Shown piece after piece: positions 45,301-54,300 of a DNA stretch of 64,000 nucleotides. The stretch is from Siphonodentalium dalli (taxonomy: Eukaryota > Mollusca > Scaphopoda > Gadilida > Siphonodentaliidae), in assembly GCA_032622095.1 (NCBI GenBank), contig CP136062.1, positions 51,847,349-51,911,348 on the forward strand, read 5' to 3'. The position numbers were made by a program, and so were the translations under genes. Under the pieces are notes generated by a model, which did not search any database, had not been told where the DNA came from, and saw only the letters and a list, made by a program, of their open reading frames with translations. The first letter of the stretch is position 1. Each line of letters starts with the position of its first letter.

Positions 45301-48300
45301 TCTTACCAGAGAGGAACATTGACCAGGTCGGTTTAACAGTGACAGGATTCTTACCAGAGAGGAACATGACCAGGTCGGTTTAACAGTGACAGGATTCTTA
45401 CCAGAGAGGAACATGACCAGGTCGGTTTAACAGTGACAGGATTCTTACCAGAGAGGACCCTGACCAGGTCGGTTTAACAGTGACAGGATTCTTACCAGAG
45501 AGGAACATTGACCAGGTCGGTTTAACAGTGACAGGATTCTTACCAGAGAGGAACATTGACCAGGTCGGTTTAACAGTGACAGGATTCTTACTAGAGAGGA
45601 ACATGACCAGGTCGGTTTAACAGTGACAGGATTCTTACCAGAGAGGACCCTGACCAGGTCGGTTTAACAGTGACAGGATTCTTACCAGAGAGGACCCTGA
45701 CCAGGTCGGTTTAACAGTGACAGGATTCTTACCAGAGAGGAACATGACCAGGATGGTTTAACAGTGACAGGATTCTTACCAGAGAGGAACATGACCAGGT
45801 CAGTTTAACAGTGACAGGATTCTTACCAGAGAGGAACATGACCAGGATGGTTTAACAGTGACAGGATTCTTACCAGAGAGGACCCTGACCAGGTCAGTTT
45901 AACAGTGACAGGATTCTTACCAGAGAGGAACATGACCAGGATGGTTTAACAGTGACAGGATTCTTACCAGAGAGGAACATGACCAGGTCAGTTTAACAGT
46001 GACAGGATTCTTACCAGAGAGGAACATGACCAGGTCGGTTTAACAGTGACAGGATTCTTACCAGAGAGGAACATTGACCAGGTCAGTTTAACAGTGACAG
46101 GATTCTTACCAGAGAGGAACATGACCAGGTCAGTTTAACAGTGACAGGATTCTTACCAGAGAGGACCCTCACCAGGTCGGTTTAACAGTGACAGGATTCT
46201 TACCAGAGAGGACCCTGACCAGGCGGTTTAACAGTGACAGGATTCTTACCAGAGAGGACCCTGACCAGGTCGGTTTAACAGTGACAGGATTCTTACCAGA
46301 GAGGACCCTGACCAGGCGGTTTAACAGTGACAGGATTCTTACCAGAGAGGAACATGACCAGGTCGGTTTAACAGTGACAGGATTCTTACCAGAGAGGAAC
46401 ATGACCAGGCGGTTTAACAGTGACACGATTCTTACCAGAGAGGAACATGACCAGGTCGGTTTAACAGGGACAGGATTCTTACCAGAGAGGAACATGACCA
46501 GGTCGGTTTAACAGTGACAGGATTCTTACCAGAGATGAACATGACCAGGTCGGTTTAACAGTGACAGGATTCTTACCAGAGAGGAACATGACCAGGTCGG
46601 TTTAACAGTGACAGGATTCTTACCTCGAACCTGTGTTCCCGGGTCGGCATGTCACAGGCCGTGATATCGATGATGTTAGTGAACTGTGAGTTATGATTGT
46701 CTTTGAGAAAAGTCACCACAGGGATGAGTCCGTCAGGATGGATCATCACATCCAGTTCATTTCCGTGAGTAACAACAACTTTCTGGACGTATTTTGGTAA
46801 ACAGTCTGCCACAAACTGGCCATAATCAGTTAGTGTCTGTCGTAGAACAGGATTCTGTGGAGCAATGGTTGCTGGAAAATAATGTGAAATGTTAAAGTCC
46901 CATATAATGTTTAAAGTTTGAATGGTGTGAGATATACCTTGGCCTGTCTTGTACTATTTGTACTTTGAGGACAAATAACTAGTTTGTGATTGTGTTAGTT
47001 TTTCACTTGCTGATGATTATCGAATTAACGCTATATAAATTCCGGGCAAGGATAGAGGCAATTTTTGTCATATCGGAGACTATAAATTACATGCATATTT
47101 AACCCTTTCAGTGCCAAGTCCGATTTTTGTAACAAACCCATATTTCCTTGATCATTTTTCAAATTTATTGATTATAATAATGTGATACATTGATGGAAAT
47201 AGCTCTAAGAGCTCTTTCCATCAATGTATCACATTATTATAATCAATAAATTTGAAAAATGATCCAGGAAATATGGGTTGATACAAAAATTGGACATGGC
47301 ACTGAAAGGGTTAAAACATTTCTGGTGATATTCCAATGATAAACCATTGTCTGTGTAATAAAAAATACCACATGAGGTATCTTCGATTTTGAACGTGTGT
47401 AAGGATTGTGTGGGAAAGTCCCCCCCCCCCCCCCCCCGAAAATACCAGGACATTATTGTTGTTATTGTCATTATTATACTGCATATTAAATGTCTGAATA
47501 TGTCCCATGTATATAGTGTCAATAAAGAATTTAAAATAAAACAAGGGGTACGCATCTAAGATGCTATGTCGAGTTTATTGGCAGTCGAAAAAAACTTCTC
47601 TAAATCAGTTAATATTTAATTGAGTTATCGCGCTAACAGTGAAAAACATGCTAAAAATAGACAAACTAAGGTCCATAACTCTGGGGGAAAATTTGGACAA
47701 ACCTGGTTTTCGAACTCATCCGAGATATTGTTGCAAGAGACCCATATATCAAATATGGTTTGAATCAGTTAATATTTGATTGAGTTATCGCGCTAACAGT
47801 GAACAAAATGCTAAAAATAGACAAACTAAGGCACATAACTCCGGGGAAAAATTCGGACCAACCTGGTTTTCAAACTCGTCTGAGATATTGTTGCAAGAGA
47901 CTTATATACCAAGTATGGTTTGAATCAGTTAATATTTAATTGAGTTACCGCGTTAGCAGTGAAAAAAATGCTAAAAATAGACAAACTAAGGCCCATAATT
48001 TCGGGGAAAAAATTCGGACGAACCTGGTTTTCGAACTCGTCCGAGATATTGTTGCAAGAGATTCATATATCAAATATGGTTTAAATCAGTTAATATTTGA
48101 TTGAGTTATCGCGCTAACAGGTGATAAAATTGCAAAAAAGTCATCAAAGATGGATAACTCTTGTCAAAAAGTTCGGACGTGACCCATTTTCTACAGGCAG
48201 TAAATAGTCATTGGAGGCAACTCACATACCAAAATGTTTTTGAATCCGTTAACAAATGTCTAAGTTATAAGGCATTCTTTAGGTCCGCCTGCCCGCCCGC

Positions 48301-51300
48301 CAACAGTCCCTCATCAAACCATAAGTCGAGTTTTTGAAAAACTCGACTAAACGAGAGGCCGATCACGATCGGCAGATGTTAACCAATCCCTTGGCGATAG
48401 TAAATTACTATGATCGGAATCATAAATGAGAGTTTTGGTGTTGAATTATAGAGTATACTTTTATGTACTATTATAGACAAATGTACATAACACAAATTAT
48501 TTGAATTTATGGGTCACTAGCATTTATATAAGAGAATGCACTGGTACAGCTAAACCACCACCGCCTTGGGTTAAATGTGAAAGGTGGCCAGGACATGGAA
48601 TACTTGGGTTAAGAGAGTTTACAATATAAACCAGAGTAAGAGTGCAAATTAATTAGATAGAGCTACTGCCTGTAAGCCTGTCCCTCAAAAACATAGCTGG
48701 TTTCACCTCAAGTCTAAAAATAACTCTAATTATCAATAACTCAGATACTGTTTGTCTCTCACAGAGCTAAAGTTTTACTGCTGGTAATCAATTGGTTGTT
48801 GACTGCTATGGTTATCTGTTAAATTCTTAGTTGAAAAAGGGCCATAACTCTGGTATAAAATGTTGGATCTAACCCATATTCAATCTCGATTTGTATTTTG
48901 AGTTGAGAAACTCGCATACCACATTTTGGTTCTTATCAGTTGAAAAATGGTTGATTTATCAAAATATGCAGAAATTCTATGTCAAAGGGCCATAACTCCA
49001 TTGAAAAATATCGGATCAAACCCATATTCGAACTCGATCTGTATTTTGGTCCGAGAAACTTGCATACCAAATTTGTCAGATAAAATTTGTTTGAGTTATG
49101 GTAGCATGCATGAATTCTAAGTCGAAAAAGGGCCATAACTCCATAAAAAAAACTCGGATCGAACCCATATTCGAACTCGATCTGTATTTGGTTCCGATCA
49201 GATAGAACATATTTCAGTTATCGCACCATGCGTAAAGTGTCTACAGACAGACAGACAGACGGACAGACGGACTAACGACGAGTGGTCAATCCGGACAACG
49301 ACACTATGTTTACCATACTATGGTATGGGTAAACATAAAAATAATAATGTTTAAAGCCCCAAGTTACATTGTACATTATATATCTTTGGATTGGAGCCCC
49401 ATGGTCCAGTGGTTAGCGCGTTTGAACCAAGTTGTGACCATAGAGCAAGGTCGCCTGTACTGAGTATACTTCTCACCACCCATGTGTTAACAAGAGCACG
49501 CCATCGGGGCGTGGCATAATACGCCCGTTTCTGGAGTAGAGTGGGGCAAGGTTTAATTCATTTGTTTGAAACCTTTGTTTGAACTTGATCTGTATACCAA
49601 ATTTGGTTCAGTTCACTGATTCAATTTAAAGTTATCATCTGGAAACTGCATATCAGGTAAAATCTAAGTTGAAAAAGGGGCATAACTCAGTCAAAATCAT
49701 GCGGACGAAAGCCATATTCGAACTTGATCTGTATTTTGGGGTGGTAAACTAATATACCAAATTTGGTTCAGTTCACTTGATTCAATCTAAAGTTATCATC
49801 CGGAAACAGCAAATCAGGTAAAATCTAAGTCGAATAAAAGGTCCGCCTCTAAGTGTCAGCTTGATACGACCGTTGTTTGCGCATAAAAACCTGTCTTTAG
49901 TGATAGTAAACCTACATACCAAATTTAATTTCATTCAGTACACATTTACTAAAGTTATCATCCGGAAACCTCAATTGGCAAAAATTCTAAGTCAAAAAGG
50001 GACATAACTCTGGTGAAAATTGGCGGAACCCGAATTCGAACTTGACCTGTGTTTTGCTGGGAGAAAGACACATACCAACTTTGGTTCAGATCAAATAATC
50101 CAAACTGGAGTTATCGGTCGGAAACCAAAAATGTTAACAGACGGTCAAATTCTAAGTCGAAAAAGGGCCGTAACTCATGTAAAAATAATTGGACGGAACT
50201 CATATTCGAACTTGGCCTGTATCTTTAGCTGGGAAATACACATACCAACTTTGGTTCAGATCAAATAATCCAAACTGGAGTTAAAGGTCGGAAACCAAAA
50301 ATGTTAACAGACGGTAAAATTCTAAGTCGAAAAAGGGGCATAACTCTGGTGAAAATTGGCGGACGGAACCAGAATTCGAACTTGACCTGTCTTTTCTGCT
50401 AGTAAACCCACATACCAAATTTAATTTAATTTGGTTCACTCTAACTAATGTTATCATCCGGAAACCTCGGACGGACGGACGGACGCACGCACAGGCTGAT
50501 TATAATAGTCCTCCGAACCCGTTGGGTCGGCGGACAAAAAGGGACATACATGTAACTCAGTCAAAATCATGCAGACGAAACCCATATTCGAACTTGATCT
50601 GTATTTTTGGGTGGTAAACTAATATACCAAATTTGGTTCATTTCACTTGATTCAATCTAAAGTTATCATCCAGAAACCAAAAGCGGACGGACGGACAACT
50701 CATTTACATAATATGACCGTTTTTTCAAACGGGCGTATAAAAAGGGTACTTGATTATGACCAATGAAAGATCTTGTCAGAATGCCAGCCGCAATGTGGCT
50801 GTACCTCCCCCTGTCTCCGGGAGCAGTAGATGGTTACAGAGTGTTCAGACTCATCAGGGTAATAATTGTCTCGTGCATTGAAATTAATTCCAGTCTACCG
50901 GTACCTGTCGAATGTATGTAATTAAATGGATTGATTATATTATAACAATCAGATTCTATATTAACTAGGGGATGATTACCCAGTATTTTTGAAAATGAAA
51001 ATAAACTTTTCAGGATTTTCTATATTCCCCCACCCATTGCAATACATTGGATGCTAGCACTGACAACAGTGTAACTCTGTACGGAAACCGGCAAAAAGCT
51101 GGAGAAAGTCCTGGCCAGTACTAGTAAATGGCTTCATGCTTAGCAATCATAAGGGGTGGGGACAAATTTACATCCTTTGGGTTTTCCTTGACCAATCGGC
51201 GATTCGGCATGATATAAAGCAACTTTGACATAATAAATTTAACATTTATTAGCAACCTTCATAAATCAGATTGTTTGGCTTCGGCAATAGCGGCCCAGTT

Positions 51301-54300
51301 TGCTTCAGCAAATGGCTTCGGCATTACTGATTGCCGTAGCAAATTATGAGGACTGTATAATTGGGGAAATAAATTAACATTATTTTATTTGTTGACGTAC
51401 CAAAACATTTTCCCATTTTGAGAACAATAATCTTTGACTCTATTTTCAAACAAAGCGAGATATATATTTATTGATGTTCGCCAACATGTGCTCAGCCGGT
51501 AACGAGTTAACGAAGTTGTCCAGTTTGTTTTGGTCATTCTAACTGGGTCAATAATGCGCCGTCTGAACGATGTTCAAGGCAATCGTAACGATAAGCTTGT
51601 GTGATCTTATTCACACAACTGATTTTGCATTGGTATAACTCGCTTGACACGGCGGTCAAGCCTCACTCTACTCTTGAAGTTCCGCGTTGTATCCCCCCCA
51701 TCCACCCCATGATTGGGGGATGCTTATAACACTATAATATTCATCATTTCATGTCTTATTTGTTATATGACTGATCATCTGCGAACGATATCTATCGCTA
51801 CACTTCACGTTTGTCCATTAAAGTTTTCATTTAACATCATGCATTCGTTGTAGATATTCCATAATTTATGTTCATTCGAGCTGCAAGCAGAGTTAGAACA
51901 TAAAACTCTAACTTGTATTTGCGTTGCAATGATGTGCGATAGATTCTAGGAGAAAAAGGAGGAAAGACATATTGTGTCAATCATTTGCAGAATGAGGTCC
52001 CCAGAGGGTGAATTTAGTGACACTCTCCCTATGGGAGACTTGCATATACATGTATAAGAGAATGCATTGGCACAGCATTTTTGCAAAATTTCAGGAAGCT
52101 CCAGTCATGGAAGGGTTAACAAGAGGTACGCTGTCGTGTGGCATTTGCCCCCCGACCGTAGCAATTCGGATTAAGCATGGTCCGGAAACCCAAAAACAAT
52201 CATCACTTCTAGAAATTCCGGAAACCCAAAAACAAGCGATCCGGAAACCCAAAAAGAAGCGAAAATTCAAATTTTCTTAAGTTGAAAAAAGGGCCATAAC
52301 TCTGGCAAAAATCATCAGATCATACCCAAATTCGCACTTGACATGTATTTTCATATAACTGATCCACAACAATACGGGATTTGCAATCGTACCACCAAAG
52401 CTCACGCTATCATCTGGAAACCAAAAAAACGAGAAAAATTGAATTTTCTAAGTAAAAAAATGGCCATAACTCTGGTGAAAATGGGTGGACGAAACCCGCG
52501 CTATGCATGTAGCTGTTCCCCCATGCTGCTCTATCACCATACCAAATATCAGCTAAATCTGCCCAGCAGTTGCTGAACAATAATGCAAAATGTTTGTACG
52601 GACAGACAAACATTGAATTTTCTAAGTAAATGAAAGTGTCAATGACACTGTAGCTCAACTTAGGTAGGGGAATAATTTAATGGTTGACAGTAAATGGAGG
52701 AATAGGAAAGGTGCTAATTGAAATGTCTAACCTGCGCCAAAGGATTTAGTGATGCAAAGAGTAAAATACAAGATGGCTGCTGGTGGCCATGTTTTTTGGC
52801 CGAACAACTCCAAAATCACTCGTTCCCATCTACATGACAGTGTTAACATCCAAAAGGACTCGTTCCCATCTACGTATAATTGTTAACATCCATGACAAAT
52901 TTTATGAAGATCTGACCTAAGCTACGACCTACAAATTTCATGATGATCAGACGAACAGTACGACCTGTAGACCACGCCAATGGATTGAATTTTGAAATCC
53001 AAGATGGCCGCTGGCAGCCATGTTTTTTAGCCGAATGACCCCACAATGATTCGTTCCCATCTACATGTCAATGTCAACATTCATGACAAATTTCATAAAG
53101 ATTAGACCAAAGGTACAACCTGTAGCCCGTGCCAAAGGATTTAGTCATGCAAAGAGTAAAATCCAAGATGGCTGCTGGCGGCCATGTTTTTTGGCCGAAC
53201 GACTCCAAAATCACTCGTTCCCATCTACATGTCAGTGTTAACATCCATGACAAATTTAATAAAGATCAGACCAAAGGTATGACCTGTAGCCCGCACCAAA
53301 GGATTTAGTCATGCAAAGAGTAAAATCCAAGATGGCTGCTGGCGGTCATGTTTTTTAACCGAATGACCCCAAAACGACTCGATCCCATCTACATGTCATT
53401 GTTATCATTCATGACAAATTTCATGATGATCAGACGAACAGTACGACCTGTGGCCCGCGCCAATGGATTGAATTTTGAAATCCAAGATGGCCACCAGCGG
53501 CCATGTTTTTTGGCCGAATGACCCCACAATGATTTGTTCCCATCTACATGTCAATGTCAACATTCATGACAAATTTTATAAAGATTAGACCAAAGGCAAC
53601 CTATAGCCCGCGCCAAAGGATTTAGTCATGCAAAGAGTAAAATCCAAGATGGCTGCTGGCGGCCATGTTTTTTGGCCGAACGACTCCAAAATCACTCGTT
53701 CCCATCTACATGTCAGTGTTAACATCCATGACAAATTTCATAAACTTCCGACCAACACAACGACCTGTAGCCCGCGCCAAAGGATTTAGTCATGCAAAGA
53801 GTAAAATCCAAGATGGCTGCTGGCAGCAATGTTTTTTGGCCGAACAACCCCAAAATCACTCGTTCCCATCTACATGTCATTATTAACATTAATGACAAAT
53901 TTCATGATGATCAGACGAACAGTACGACCTGTAGCCCGCGCCAATGGATTGAATCTTGAAATCCAAGATGGCTGCCAGCGGCCATGTTTTTTGGCCGAAT
54001 GACCCCAAAATGACTCGTTCCCATCTACATGTCAATGTCAACATTCATGACAAATTTCATAAAGATCAGACCAAAGGTACGACCTGTAGCCCGCGCCAAA
54101 GGATTTAGTCATGCAAATAGTAAAATCCAAGATGGCTGCTGGCGGCCATGTTTTTCAGCCGAACGACCCCAAAATCACTCGTTCCCATCTACATGTCATT
54201 GTTAACATCCATGACAAATTTCATGATGTTCCGATCAAAGCTACGACCTGTAGCCCGCGCCAAAGGATTTAGTCATGCAAAGAGTAACATCCAAGATGGC

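Noticed and set aside
43282-46511. Protein-coding frames reading [13 protein letters not shown] or similar across the array
   Set aside because: They arise because three 47-bp units make 141 bases; both strands show them and no start, domain or splice evidence supports them.
42451-46623. CRISPR-like regular array
   Set aside because: Units are contiguous 47-bp copies with no unique spacers, and the context is an animal intron.
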